From assembly GCA_007693535.1 (NCBI GenBank), contig REDK01000145.1, positions 1 to 36,628 on the forward strand: a stretch of 36,628 nucleotides of DNA, written 5' to 3'. The stretch is from Chromatiaceae bacterium. GTDB taxonomy: Bacteria; Pseudomonadota; Gammaproteobacteria; Chromatiales; Chromatiaceae. Below are positions 1-9,610 of the stretch, one piece after another; the stretch's first letter is position 1, and every line of letters starts with the position of its first letter. A model generated the notes under the pieces. The model saw only the letters and a list, made by a program, of their open reading frames with translations. It was not told where the DNA came from and searched no databases. The position numbers and the translations under genes were made by a program.

Positions 1-1574
1 TGATGCTGGTGATGGCGAACAACTTCCTGCAGTTGTTCTTCGGCTGGGAGGCGGTCGGCCTGGTGTCCTACCTGTTGATTGGCTTCTGGTCAGTGCGTGA
101 GTCGGCGGTCTTTGCCAACCTCAAGGCCTTTCTGGTCAACCGGGTCGGCGACTTTGGCTTCCTGCTCGGGATCGCCGCGGTGGCCATGTACTTCGGTTCG
201 CTGGACTATGCCGAGGTGTTTGCCCGTGCGCCGGATCTGGCCGATACCCAGGTGGCTCTGCTCGGCGGTGTCTCGCTGATGACACTGATCTGCATCCTAC
301 TTTTCATCGGGGCCATGGGTAAGTCCGCACAGGTGCCGCTGCATGTCTGGCTGCCAGATAGTATGGAGGGTCCGACCCCGATCTCGGCCCTGATCCACGC
401 CGCCACCATGGTCACTGCCGGCGTGTTCATGGTGGCACGCATGTCGCCGCTCTTCGAGCTGTCGACGACGGCGCTGTCGTTCGTGCTGATCATTGGCGCT
501 GTCACCGCGTTCTTCATGGGCCTGATCGGTCTGGTGCAGAACGACATCAAGCGGGTAGTAGCCTATTCGACCCTTTCACAGCTCGGCTACATGGTGGCTG
601 CGCTAGGCGCCTCTGCCTATGCCGCAGGCATCTTTCATTTGATGACCCATGCCTTCTTCAAGGCGCTGCTATTTCTGGCCGCCGGCTCGGTCATCATCGC
701 CATGCACCATCACCAGGATATCCGCGAGATGGGCGGTCTCAAAGCCTACATGCCGATCACCTGGTTCACCGCGCTGCTGGGATCGCTGGCACTGATCGCG
801 TTTCCTGGTTTTTCCGGCTTCTTCTCCAAGGATGCGATCATCGAGGCGGTCGGCCATTCCCATATCTACGGCGCCGGGCTGGCCTCGCTCCTGTTGACCC
901 TGGGGGCCTTCGTGACCGCGCTGTACAGTTTCCGGATGTACTTCCTGGTGTTTCATGGCGAGCCGCGGATGGACCACCACACCCGCTCCCACCTGCACGA
1001 GACCCCTTGGGTGGTGACCCTGCCGCTGATCGCGCTGGCGGTGCCATCGGTGCTGATCGGCTGGTATACGGTAGAACCGTTGCTGGTAAACAATTGGTTG
1101 GGCGAGGCGATTGTGGTCGCTCCGGCCCACGACACGCTGCAACCGATCGCCGCGCACTGGCACGGGCAGCGCGAGTTCATCCGCCACGGGATGCAGGGCA
1201 CGCCGTTCTGGCTGGCCATGGCGGGCCTGCTGCTGGCGGCCTATATCTGGTGGTTCCGCTACGCCCGTAACCCGGCGATCGACACCGAGTTGCAGGAGCG
1301 TGGTGGGCCGCTCACGCGGTTGCTGCTCGACAAATACGGTTTTGACGAGTTCAATCAGCGGACCTTCGCCGAGGGCGGTCGAGGTCTCGGCCGATTGCTG
1401 TGGCTGGCCGGTGATCGCGGAGTGATCGATGGGGCCATCGTCAACGGCTCGGCGCGGGCTGTGGGCTGGCTGGCCGGGCGACTGCGCTGGGTCCAGAGTG
1501 GTCTGCTGTACCATTACGCCTTCGCGATGATCCTTGGTCTGGTGATACTGCTGACCCTGTTCGTGACCCTGTAA
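1..1574 (+). CDS. nuoL: NADH-quinone oxidoreductase subunit L, 5'-truncated by the window
   Basis: This is the large antiporter-like membrane subunit of respiratory complex I, which couples quinone reduction by NADH to proton translocation. About 523 residues are visible. By comparison with E. coli NuoL, roughly the first 110-140 residues lie upstream of the window, so the ATG at 3 is internal and not the start. Diagnostic stretches are GWEAVGLVSYLLIGF, GKSAQVPLHVWLPDSMEGPTP-type loop sequence, the DIKRVVAYSTLSQLGYM segment of the proton channel, and LMTHAFFKALLFLAAGSV. The C-terminal part keeps the long amphipathic region and the last membrane helix. It lies 22 bp upstream of nuoM, as in the usual nuoL-M-N order. 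No frame damage is seen. Confidence 0.97.
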   Translation, partial: MLVMANNFLQLFFGWEAVGLVSYLLIGFWSVRESAVFANLKAFLVNRVGDFGFLLGIAAVAMYFGSLDYAEVFARAPDLADTQVALLGGVSLMTLICILLFIGAMGKSAQVPLHVWLPDSMEGPTPISALIHAATMVTAGVFMVARMSPLFELSTTALSFVLIIGAVTAFFMGLIGLVQNDIKRVVAYSTLSQLGYMVAALGASAYAAGIFHLMTHAFFKALLFLAAGSVIIAMHHHQDIREMGGLKAYMPITWFTALLGSLALIAFPGFSGFFSKDAIIEAVGHSHIYGAGLASLLLTLGAFVTALYSFRMYFLVFHGEPRMDHHTRSHLHETPWVVTLPLIALAVPSVLIGWYTVEPLLVNNWLGEAIVVAPAHDTLQPIAAHWHGQREFIRHGMQGTPFWLAMAGLLLAAYIWWFRYARNPAIDTELQERGGPLTRLLLDKYGFDEFNQRTFAEGGRGLGRLLWLAGDRGVIDGAIVNGSARAVGWLAGRLRWVQSGLLYHYAFAMILGLVILLTLFVTL

Positions 1575-1596
1575 CCCCCGACGGAGACGCGCCGGC

Positions 1597-3201
1597 ATGC
1601 TGCTGCAACTTTCTTGGCTGTCGCTGGTGATCTGGCTCCCCATTATTGGCGGGGTGGCTGTGATCGCCAGCGGCGAGGACGATCTGGAACTGACCAAACG
1701 CATCGCTCTGCTGGTGGCGGTCCTCACCTTTGCCGTCAGTCTGCCCCTCTGGTTCGGCTTCGATCGGGCCCAGACCGAGATGCAGTTCGTCGAGTTTGCA
1801 CCCTGGATTCCAATCCTCGACATTCATTACCACCTCGGGATCGATGGCCTGTCGATGCCCCTGATTCTGCTCACCACCTTCGTGACCATCTTTGTCATCA
1901 TCGCCGCTTGGGAGGTGATTACCTATCGGCCGTCTCAGTATCTGGCGGCGTTTCTGATCATGGAAGGTATCATGGTCGGGGTGTTCTCCTCACTGGATGC
2001 GATCCTGTTCTATTTCTTCTGGGAGGCGATGCTGATTCCGATGTTCATCATCATCGGGATTTGGGGCGGGGCGAATCGGGTGTACGCGACGATCAAGTTT
2101 TTCCTGTACACCTTTTTCGGATCGGTGTTCATGCTGGTGGCACTGATCTACCTGTATTTCCAGGCCGACAGCTTCGGCATCCTGGATTTCCACCGGCTGC
2201 CCCTGGGCTTGACTGCGCAGACCCTGATTTTCATCGCCTTTCTGCTGGCCTTTGCGGTCAAGGTGCCGATGTGGCCGGTGCACACCTGGCTGCCCGACGC
2301 CCACGTCGAGGCGCCCACTGGTGGCTCGGTGATCCTGGCGGCGATCATGCTGAAGATCGGTGGCTATGGCTTCCTGCGCTTCAGCCTGCCGATCACGCCC
2401 GATGCCAGTGCGCAACTCGATTGGCTGATCATTGCTCTGTCCCTAATTGCGATCGTCTATATCGGGTTCGTTGCGCTGGTACAACAGGATATGAAGAAGC
2501 TGATCGCCTATTCGTCGATCGCGCACATGGGCTTTGCCACGCTCGGCTTCTTTCTGGTGTTTGCGATCATGCGCCAGCCGGCCGCGGAGGGCGGTGCAAT
2601 CCTTGGTATCAGTGGCGGTATGGTCCAGATGATCTCGCACGGCTTCATCTCCGGCGCCCTGTTTCTGTGCGTCGGGGTGCTGTACGATCGCATGCACTCG
2701 CGGGAGATTTCCGCCTATGGTGGCGTGATCCACAGCATGCCCTGGTTCGGGGCGTTTCTGATGTTCTTCGCGATGGCCAATGCCGGACTGCCTGGTACCT
2801 CCGGGTTCGTTGGCGAGTTCATGGTCATCCTGGCCGCATTCCGGGCCGATTTCTGGTACGCGGTGCTGGCTGGGACCACGCTGGTGCTGGCCGCGGCCTT
2901 TACCCTATGGATGGTCAAGCGGGTGCTCTTTGGCGAGGTGCGTACCGAGGCAGTCGCGCACCTGCCGGACCTCAATCGACGCGAACTGATCAATCTGGGC
3001 GCGATGGCAGCGATGGTATTAGCCATTGGCCTGTGGCCCAAGCCGTTGGTGGACGTGATGGAGCCGACCATCACCAGCCTGGTGGCGCAGGTTCAGGTCA
3101 GCAAATTGCCTGGCGCTCGAACCGAGTTGGGCGCAGGGTTAGGCAAGGTGCTGGCCGGCGAACCTGGCTTGCCGTCGCTGACCAGCAGCGGCCTGCCCTG
3201 A
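1597..3201 (+). CDS. nuoM: NADH-quinone oxidoreductase subunit M
   Basis: This 534-residue antiporter-like subunit of complex I is slightly longer than the roughly 509 residues of E. coli NuoM. The channel glutamate sits in WEAMLIPM (Glu143), and the proton-path segments are KVPMWPVHTWLPDAHVEAPT and QDMKKLIAYSSIAHMG. About 14 hydrophobic helices are evident. The start ATG follows an ACGGAGA-like ribosome site about 11 bases upstream. The C-terminal tail after the last helix (TELGAGLGKVLAGEPG) is Gly/Leu rich and looks like a lineage-specific extension. It is co-directional with nuoL and nuoN, but the 240-bp gap to nuoN is larger than usual. Confidence 0.98.
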   Translation: MLLQLSWLSLVIWLPIIGGVAVIASGEDDLELTKRIALLVAVLTFAVSLPLWFGFDRAQTEMQFVEFAPWIPILDIHYHLGIDGLSMPLILLTTFVTIFVIIAAWEVITYRPSQYLAAFLIMEGIMVGVFSSLDAILFYFFWEAMLIPMFIIIGIWGGANRVYATIKFFLYTFFGSVFMLVALIYLYFQADSFGILDFHRLPLGLTAQTLIFIAFLLAFAVKVPMWPVHTWLPDAHVEAPTGGSVILAAIMLKIGGYGFLRFSLPITPDASAQLDWLIIALSLIAIVYIGFVALVQQDMKKLIAYSSIAHMGFATLGFFLVFAIMRQPAAEGGAILGISGGMVQMISHGFISGALFLCVGVLYDRMHSREISAYGGVIHSMPWFGAFLMFFAMANAGLPGTSGFVGEFMVILAAFRADFWYAVLAGTTLVLAAAFTLWMVKRVLFGEVRTEAVAHLPDLNRRELINLGAMAAMVLAIGLWPKPLVDVMEPTITSLVAQVQVSKLPGARTELGAGLGKVLAGEPGLPSLTSSGLP

Positions 3202-3441
3202 GCGAGGCCCTGAGCAGGGGGCGCTCCCCGAGGCGGAGCCGACGCCCCGACTCCTGGCACCTTGCCGCGCGCGGCAGCCAGCGGTGCATCGGGGCGACCG
3301 CTGCTGGAGCTGGCCGACCCCTCCTAGGCTGTCACGCGCGGCCGCTAAGACCTCGCGATGGCGCACACTCACATCCCACCGAATATCGCCTGACTGCACC
3401 TGAGACCGACTGGTGCGAAACCGGGCGCGAGAGGCGAACCC
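3202..3441. other. 240-bp gap between nuoM and nuoN
   Basis: No start-to-stop gene with recognisable similarity is present. The sequence is GC-rich and includes runs rich in CCTGAGC and GGGGCG. The nuoN ribosome site (GAGAGGCG) lies at its right end. No terminator with a T tract is visible, so read-through from nuoM is expected. Confidence 0.5.
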
Positions 3442-4875
3442 ATGGCTTTTGCAGCAACCGATTTTTTCCTCCTGCTGCCGGAGATACTGATTCTGGTCAC
3501 CGCCTGCTCGGTGCTGGTGATGGACCTGTTTCTGACCGCAGACCGGCGCTATTTGAATCATCGTGTCACCCTGGGCGGGCTGCTCCTGGCGCTACTTGCG
3601 GTGGGCCTGGTTGGTGGCGGAGAGGCGGCGACCGCATTCAGCGGTGCCTTCGTGCGGGATGCGATGAGCGATCTCCTCAAGGGGGCGATCCTGGTCGTGA
3701 GCCTGCTTTCGTTCATCTATTCCGAAACCTACATGCGGGATCGCAGCATGGCGGTCGGTGAATACCACGTGCTGGTCTTGTTCGCGGTCCTCGGCATGCT
3801 GGTCATGGTGTCGGCCAACGGCTTCCTGAGCCTGTATCTCGGGCTCGAACTGCTGGCCCTATGTCTCTATGCCCTGGTCGCCTTCGACCGCGACTCGCGG
3901 ATCGGCGCCGAGGCGGCGATGAAATATTTCGTACTGGGTGCCCTGGGGTCGGGCATGCTGCTGTACGGCATTTCCATGCTCTACGGGGCATCCGGCAGTC
4001 TCGAGTTTTCCGGAGTCGCTGCGGCCGGCAGTACCGAGGACAACACCGTCCTGCTGTTTGGGATGGTGTTCGTGCTGATCGGTATCGCCTTTAAGTTCGG
4101 TGCGGTGCCCTTCCACATGTGGTTGCCTGATGTCTATCAGGGGGCGCCGACGCCGATTGTGCTGTTTCTGGCTAGCGCGCCTAAAGTGGCTGCCTTTGCG
4201 ATGGCGGCGCGGGTCCTCATCGATGCCCTGGGCGGGTTGCAGGGGGCCTGGGGAGACATCCTGATCATCCTGGCGGTGCTGTCCCTGGGGCTCGGAAATA
4301 TCGTCGCGGTAGCGCAGACCAACATCAAGCGGATGCTCGCTTATTCGACTATCTCCCATGTTGGTTTTATCTTTCTCGGGCTCATCGCAGGCACCCAGCA
4401 GGGCTATGCTGCGGCCATGTTCTATGCCGTCGTCTATGCGCTGATGGCGGCCGGTGCCTTCGGGGTGCTGGTGCTGGTATCGCAGCAGGGATTTGAGGTC
4501 GAGGAGCTGACCGATCTGCGCGGACTGGCAGATCGAGATCCCTGGCTGGGCGCGATGATGGCCTTGCTGATGTTTTCGATGGCCGGGGTACCACCGCTAG
4601 TTGGATTCATGGCGAAGCTGCTGGTGCTGCAGGCAGTGGTCGCCGAGGGGTTGGTTTGGCTCGCGGTCGTCGCGGTAGCGTTTTCGATCGTTGGCGCCTT
4701 CTATTACCTGCGCGTCGTGAAGCTGCTGTATTTCGACCAGCCGGAGAGCGATCGACCAATCCTCACCAGCAGCAGCGCCCGCGTGGCCATCAGCATCAAC
4801 GGAATCGCGGTGTTGATGCTTGGCATTTTTCCGACGGCCCTGTTTACCCTTTGTCGCGCCGCCTTTCCGCTCTGA
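3442..4875 (+). CDS. nuoN: NADH-quinone oxidoreductase subunit N
   Basis: This is the third antiporter-like subunit of complex I, 477 residues long and close to the usual 480-490. The sequence shows FKFGAVPFHMWLPDVYQGAP, the channel segment TNIKRMLAYSTISHVGF, and PPLVGFMAKLLVL near the end, all typical of NuoN. The chosen ATG is preceded by GAGAGGCG at good spacing, and the first residues (FAATDFFLLLPEIL) match the family N-terminus. It ends the nuo cluster, because the next gene (ppsA) is unrelated. No frame damage is seen. Confidence 0.97.
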   Translation: MAFAATDFFLLLPEILILVTACSVLVMDLFLTADRRYLNHRVTLGGLLLALLAVGLVGGGEAATAFSGAFVRDAMSDLLKGAILVVSLLSFIYSETYMRDRSMAVGEYHVLVLFAVLGMLVMVSANGFLSLYLGLELLALCLYALVAFDRDSRIGAEAAMKYFVLGALGSGMLLYGISMLYGASGSLEFSGVAAAGSTEDNTVLLFGMVFVLIGIAFKFGAVPFHMWLPDVYQGAPTPIVLFLASAPKVAAFAMAARVLIDALGGLQGAWGDILIILAVLSLGLGNIVAVAQTNIKRMLAYSTISHVGFIFLGLIAGTQQGYAAAMFYAVVYALMAAGAFGVLVLVSQQGFEVEELTDLRGLADRDPWLGAMMALLMFSMAGVPPLVGFMAKLLVLQAVVAEGLVWLAVVAVAFSIVGAFYYLRVVKLLYFDQPESDRPILTSSSARVAISINGIAVLMLGIFPTALFTLCRAAFPL

Positions 4876-4884
4876 GTCCCGCAA

Positions 4885-4926
4885 CCTGCGCCCCGAGGCC
4901 CGAGGACTGTGACCCCGAGGCGCAGG
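4885..4926 (+). terminator. possible hairpin after nuoN
   Basis: An 8-bp inverted repeat (CCTGCGCC at 4885-4892 and GGCGCAGG at 4919-4926) encloses a 26-base loop just after the nuoN stop codon. There is no T tract, so an intrinsic terminator is only a possibility. The surrounding 4876-5192 leader is rich in CCCGAGG-like repeats and holds no gene that I recognise. Confidence 0.25.
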
Positions 4927-5192
4927 GTCGTCGCTGAGCCCGAGGCTAAATCCGAACCCGCGCCCAGACCCGGGTTCTACAGCGACTCCGCCGCCGCTTG
5001 CCGGCGCAGCGCCAGCGCCGGTCGGGCTGGCCCGGGATGCCGGCTACCGCCCCTTCGTCCCGCCCCCTGAACAGCGATGATCCTGCCGCCCCTTGATCCA
5101 GCGCATCCTTGACTGGGCTGGTGAAGGGGTATTCTCCCAGTCTTTTTTCCGGGCGGGCGGCCCGGCCCATCCCTGTCGAGAGGCGCGTGGCG

Positions 5193-7580
5193 ATGACCGA
5201 CTATGTACGCTGGTTGAACGAGCTGGGCATGGACGATGTAGGTGTCGTGGGTGGAAAGAATGCTTCGCTCGGGGAGATGATCCAGCATCTGAGCCAGCTC
5301 GGGGTGCAGGTGCCGGGGGGGTTTGCCACCACCGCCGCGGCTTATCGCGAGTTCCTGGCCGCGACTGGCCTGGATGCACGCATCGCGGCCGAACTCGAGG
5401 GCCTGGATGTGGACGACATCGGGGCCCTGAGTGCCGCCGGCCCGCGCATCCGTGGCTGGATCGTCGAACAGCCCTTCCAGCCGGCCCTGGAGCAAGCCAT
5501 CGATGATGCCCATGGCCGCCTGATCGAGCGGAGCGAGGTCGATGTGGGGGCCAGCTTGTCCTGGGCGGTGCGCTCCTCGGCCACCGCCGAGGACCTGCCG
5601 GATGCCTCTTTCGCCGGGCAGCAGGAGACCTTTCTGAACGTGCATGGACTTCCCGCCATCAAGCACGCGATCAAGGAGGTCTTCGCCTCGCTCTATAACG
5701 ATCGTGCCATCGCCTACCGGGTGCATCAAGGCTTCACCCATGCCGAGGTTGCCCTCTCGGCCGGGGTCCAGCGGATGGTGCGCAGCGATCGTGCCGCCAG
5801 CGGGGTGATGTTCACGCTGGATACCGAATCCGGATATCGCGATGCGGTCTTCATCACCGCCAGCTATGGGCTCGGTGAGATGGTGGTGCAGGGAGCGGTG
5901 AATCCGGACGAGTTCTATGTCCACAAGTCCACTCTGGTGGCCGGCCGCCCGGCCATCCTGCGTCGTGGCGTCGGCACCAAGGCGCTGCGGATGGTCTATG
6001 CCGAGCCGGGGGCCAACCCGCCGGTGCGTACCGAGGACGTTCCCGCCGCCGAGCGCCAGGTCTTTTGCATCACCGATGCCGAGATCGAGGCGCTGGCCCG
6101 CCAGGCAGTGCTGATCGAACAGCACTATGGGCGGCCGATGGACATCGAATGGGCCAAGGACGGGCTCGACGGGCGGCTGTATATCGTGCAGGCGCGCCCG
6201 GAGACGGTGCAGAGCCGCTCCGGTCAGGTCATCGAGCGTTACCTGCTCAAGGGCAAGGGTGAGGTGCTGGCGACCGGGCGCAGCATCGGTCATCGCATCG
6301 GTGCCGGCAAGGCGCGGGTGCTCGATTCCATTAAGGACATGGATCGGGTGCGCCCGGGCGATGTGCTGATCACCGACATGACCGACCCGGATTGGGAGCC
6401 GATCATGAAGCGGGCGGCGGCCATCGTCACCAACCGCGGCGGCCGTACCTGTCATGCTGCGATCATCGCGCGCGAACTCGGGGTGCCGGCAGTGGTCGGC
6501 TGCACCGATGCCACCGATCGTATCGCCGACGGTACCGCGGTGACGGTCTCCTGTGCCGAGGGCGATACCGGCTTCATCTACGCTGGCGAGTTGCCATTCG
6601 AGCACAAGCGGGTGGAACTGGCACAGATGCCGGAGGTACCGGTCAAGGTGATGATGAATGTCGGCAATCCTGAGCGTGCCTTTGCCTTTGCTGCCATCCC
6701 GAATGCCGGCATCGGGCTGGCGCGTCTGGAATTCATCATTAACAATAGCATCGGCATTCATCCCAAAGCGCTGCTCGAGTTCGACCGCCTGCCGGTCGAT
6801 CTGCGCGCCGAGATCGCCCCGCGCATCGCCGCCTATCCCAGCCCGCGCGAATTCTTTGTCATGCGCCTGAGCGAGGGCATCGCCACCCTCGCGGCGGCCT
6901 TCGCCCCGCATCCGGTCATCGTGCGTATGTCCGATTTCAAATCCAACGAATACGCCAATCTCATTGCCGGGCCACGCTATGAGCCGGAAGAAGAGAACCC
7001 GATGATCGGGTTCCGCGGCGCCGGGCGTTATATCGCCGAGGCATTCCGCGCCTGCTTCGAGATGGAATGCGAAGCGCTGCGCTATGTGCGTAACACGATG
7101 GGTCTGACCAACCTGCAGATTATGATCCCCTTCGTGCGGACCCTGGGGCAGGCCCAGGCGGTGACCGCAGCGCTGGCCGAACAGGGGCTGCGGCGTGGCG
7201 AGCATGGCCTCAAGCTCATCATGATGTGCGAGATTCCGTCCAACGCCGTGCTGGCTGAAGAATTCCTCGAATACTTCGACGGCTTTTCGATCGGCTCCAA
7301 CGACATGACCCAGCTCACGCTGGGCCTGGATCGCGACTCGGCGCTGATCGCCGCCGATTTTGACGAGCGCGACCCGGCAGTGAAGAAGATGCTGGCCATG
7401 GCCATCGCTGCTTGCCGCGCCCAGGGAAAGTATGTCGGTATCTGCGGTCAGGGGCCCTCGGACCATGCCGATTTTGCCGACTGGCTGGTGCAGGAGGGCA
7501 TCGAGAGCGTCTCGCTCAACCCCGATACCGTCATCGACACCTGGCTCTATCTGGCTGAGCAGGGTAAGGCGCGCGCCTGA
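5193..7580 (+). CDS. ppsA: phosphoenolpyruvate synthase (pyruvate, water dikinase)
   Basis: The enzyme converts pyruvate plus ATP and water to PEP, AMP and phosphate for gluconeogenesis. With the ATG at 5193 the protein has 795 residues (E. coli 792), begins [17 protein letters not shown], and has GAGAGG about 8 bases upstream. An in-frame ATG at 5109 would add 28 unconserved residues. Domains in order: ATP-grasp-like pyruvate/PEP-dikinase N-domain (about 15-365, with [17 protein letters not shown]), phosphohistidine swivelling domain with GGRTCHAAI where the phosphorylated histidine is His421, and the TIM-barrel PEP-binding domain (about 490-790) with the catalytic-region ICGQGPSD (Cys751). 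The leader of about 300 bases separates it from nuoN and suggests its own promoter, though I cannot point to one. Confidence 0.98.
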   Translation: MTDYVRWLNELGMDDVGVVGGKNASLGEMIQHLSQLGVQVPGGFATTAAAYREFLAATGLDARIAAELEGLDVDDIGALSAAGPRIRGWIVEQPFQPALEQAIDDAHGRLIERSEVDVGASLSWAVRSSATAEDLPDASFAGQQETFLNVHGLPAIKHAIKEVFASLYNDRAIAYRVHQGFTHAEVALSAGVQRMVRSDRAASGVMFTLDTESGYRDAVFITASYGLGEMVVQGAVNPDEFYVHKSTLVAGRPAILRRGVGTKALRMVYAEPGANPPVRTEDVPAAERQVFCITDAEIEALARQAVLIEQHYGRPMDIEWAKDGLDGRLYIVQARPETVQSRSGQVIERYLLKGKGEVLATGRSIGHRIGAGKARVLDSIKDMDRVRPGDVLITDMTDPDWEPIMKRAAAIVTNRGGRTCHAAIIARELGVPAVVGCTDATDRIADGTAVTVSCAEGDTGFIYAGELPFEHKRVELAQMPEVPVKVMMNVGNPERAFAFAAIPNAGIGLARLEFIINNSIGIHPKALLEFDRLPVDLRAEIAPRIAAYPSPREFFVMRLSEGIATLAAAFAPHPVIVRMSDFKSNEYANLIAGPRYEPEEENPMIGFRGAGRYIAEAFRACFEMECEALRYVRNTMGLTNLQIMIPFVRTLGQAQAVTAALAEQGLRRGEHGLKLIMMCEIPSNAVLAEEFLEYFDGFSIGSNDMTQLTLGLDRDSALIAADFDERDPAVKKMLAMAIAACRAQGKYVGICGQGPSDHADFADWLVQEGIESVSLNPDTVIDTWLYLAEQGKARA

Positions 7581-7636
7581 GCGCGTCGGCGGCGGCATGC
7601 GCGGGTGCGGCGGCGACTCTGTTAGATTAGCCGCCA

Positions 7637-9439
7637 ATGCCCGCGATCATGGTGAACACCCCGATGCTACCTCCTCGCCCCGCCGCCGTTCGTCCGCCAT
7701 CGCCGCCCTCGGGGATGCCGCCCCGATCCGCGGCGCCTGCCCTCCAGACGGTGCCGCCGGTACGGCGCCTGCGGGCGCGGCAGCGTTTTCACGTCGAACT
7801 GATCAAGCCATCGCATTACGACGACGATGGTTATGTGATCCAGTGGGTTAAGGCCTGGATTCCGTCGAACTCCCTCGCCAGCCTCTATGGCCTGGCGCTC
7901 GCGGCGCGCGACGCGCGGGTGCTTGGTCCCGACCTCGACATCGAGGTGCGCGCCTACGACGAGACCAATACAGTGATCCCGGTTCAGCGGATCATCCGGC
8001 GCATCCACCGCGCCGGCGGGCGCGGGCTGGTAGGCCTGGTCGGTGTGCAATCGAATCAATATCCGCGCGCACTTGATCTGGCGCGGGCGTTTCGTACCGC
8101 CGGGGTGCCGGTCGCCTTGGGTGGTTTTCATGTCAGCGGCAGCTTGGCAATGCTGCCCGAGCTGCAGCCGGAACTGGCCGCGGCGATGGCTGCCGGGATC
8201 ACCCTGTTCGCTGGCGAGGCCGAGGGACGCTTCGATGAGTTGCTGCGCGACGCGGCGGCCGGCCGCATGGCGCCGCTCTACAACTATCTGGACGATCTGC
8301 CGGATATGCAAGGCCAGACGGTGCCTTCCCTGCCGCCGGCGCTGGCGCGCCGCTATGCCCCGATGCCTGGCACCTTCGATGCGGGCCGTGGCTGTCCGTT
8401 TTTATGCAGCTTTTGCACTATCATCAATGTGCAAGGGCGCAAGTCCCGTTATCGCGACCCGGACGCGATCGAGCAGCTGTTGCGCGCCAATCTCGCGCAT
8501 GGCATCCGCCACTATTTCATTACCGACGATAATTTTGCCCGTAATCGCAACTGGGAGCCGATCTTTAATCGCATCGCGGCGCTGCGCGCGGAACTCGGGG
8601 TCAAGTTCAATTTTACCATTCAGGTCGATACCCTCTGCCATACCCTACCCGGCTTTGTCGAGAAGGCGCGTCGCGCCGGTGTTTCGCGGGTGTTCATCGG
8701 CCTGGAGAGCATCAATCCCGCTAATCTGGCGGCGGCCAACAAAAAGCAGAACAAGATCGCCAACTACCGCGAGATGCTGCTCGCCTGGCAGCGGCAGCGA
8801 GTGACCACCTATTGTGGCTATATCATCGGCTTTCCCGACGATACGCCAGCGCAGATCCGGGCGGATATTGCCACGATCCAGCGCGAGCTGCCTCTCGATA
8901 TCCTTGAATTCTTCTGCCTGACCCCACTGCCCGGGTCGGCCGATCATCAGGCCCTGTATCAGGCTGGTGCACCGCTGGACCCTGACCTGAACCGCTATGA
9001 TCTCGAGCATGTCTGTACCACTCATCCACAGATGAGTGCGACGCAATGGCAGGCCATCTATCGAGAGGCCTGGGATCTCTACTATGCCCCCGCCCATCTT
9101 GAGACGTTGATGCGCCGAGCCGCGTGCTTTGGTCGCAATCCCAAGCGCATCATGGAGATCGCCCTCGAGTTCTACGGCTGTTTCCGCTTCGAGGGGGTCC
9201 ATCCGCTGCAGGGGGGCTTCATCCGCCGTAAGGTCCGCACCCAGCGCCGCCCGGGCCTGCCGATTGTGCCCTGGCTGCAGTTCTATCCGCGCCGGATCAC
9301 CAGCTTCATCGGCACCTATGCTCGCCTGCTGAGCTATGCCTTCGGGGTCTGGCGACGGTATCGGCGGGTGCGTCGCGCGACCCGGCCGGGGCCGGATGGT
9401 CAGCGGGTCGCCTATGTCGATGCGGCGATCAGCGGGTAG
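7637..9439 (+). CDS. B12-binding domain radical SAM protein, function unknown
   Basis: The protein has 600 residues from the first ATG. Residues about 1-45 are Pro/Ala-rich and low complexity, so translation may begin at a later ATG (7649 or 7664); no strong ribosome site decides it. A cobalamin-binding-like Rossmann domain occupies about 60-200 (GLVGLVGVQSNQYPRALDLA, VALGGFHVSG). A radical SAM barrel follows with the 4Fe-4S motif RGCPFLCSFC (Cys253, Cys257, Cys260). Further barrel segments are ITDDNFARN, FIGLESINP and YIIGFPDDT. The C-terminal 120 residues are Arg-rich. The architecture resembles the methyltransferase/cyclase group that includes hopanoid and bacteriochlorophyll enzymes, but I cannot assign a substrate. 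It stands 56 bp after ppsA and is read in the same direction. Confidence 0.85.
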   Translation: MPAIMVNTPMLPPRPAAVRPPSPPSGMPPRSAAPALQTVPPVRRLRARQRFHVELIKPSHYDDDGYVIQWVKAWIPSNSLASLYGLALAARDARVLGPDLDIEVRAYDETNTVIPVQRIIRRIHRAGGRGLVGLVGVQSNQYPRALDLARAFRTAGVPVALGGFHVSGSLAMLPELQPELAAAMAAGITLFAGEAEGRFDELLRDAAAGRMAPLYNYLDDLPDMQGQTVPSLPPALARRYAPMPGTFDAGRGCPFLCSFCTIINVQGRKSRYRDPDAIEQLLRANLAHGIRHYFITDDNFARNRNWEPIFNRIAALRAELGVKFNFTIQVDTLCHTLPGFVEKARRAGVSRVFIGLESINPANLAAANKKQNKIANYREMLLAWQRQRVTTYCGYIIGFPDDTPAQIRADIATIQRELPLDILEFFCLTPLPGSADHQALYQAGAPLDPDLNRYDLEHVCTTHPQMSATQWQAIYREAWDLYYAPAHLETLMRRAACFGRNPKRIMEIALEFYGCFRFEGVHPLQGGFIRRKVRTQRRPGLPIVPWLQFYPRRITSFIGTYARLLSYAFGVWRRYRRVRRATRPGPDGQRVAYVDAAISG

Positions 9440-9610
9440 GTCTGAGCCCGCTGACCCTGGGCGGCCGGCGCGTGCTGCACGCTGACCCTTGGCCACACGC
9501 GTCATCGTTGCCGGCCGCCGAAGCGGCGCCCGGCGCCAGCGCCTCGATGGTATGCCGGCGCTTGCCCGCACTGCCTGGACCGTTCGTCTTGCCCCTGGTC
9601 TTTGCCTGCT

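Noticed and set aside
1614-3761. Long open frame (715 codons) on the plus strand over nuoM
   Set aside because: It is an Arg/Gly/His-rich shadow of nuoM in another frame. nuoM is clearly the real gene.
4977-7637. 886-codon minus-strand open frame opposite ppsA
   Set aside because: The GC-rich antisense shadow has no recognisable domain, while ppsA on the plus strand is conserved throughout, with His421 at the expected place.
9602-9610. TTG start for the DppB-type permease
   Set aside because: The ATG at 9611 gives the normal N-terminus MSGYLVRR, and the extra three residues have no support.
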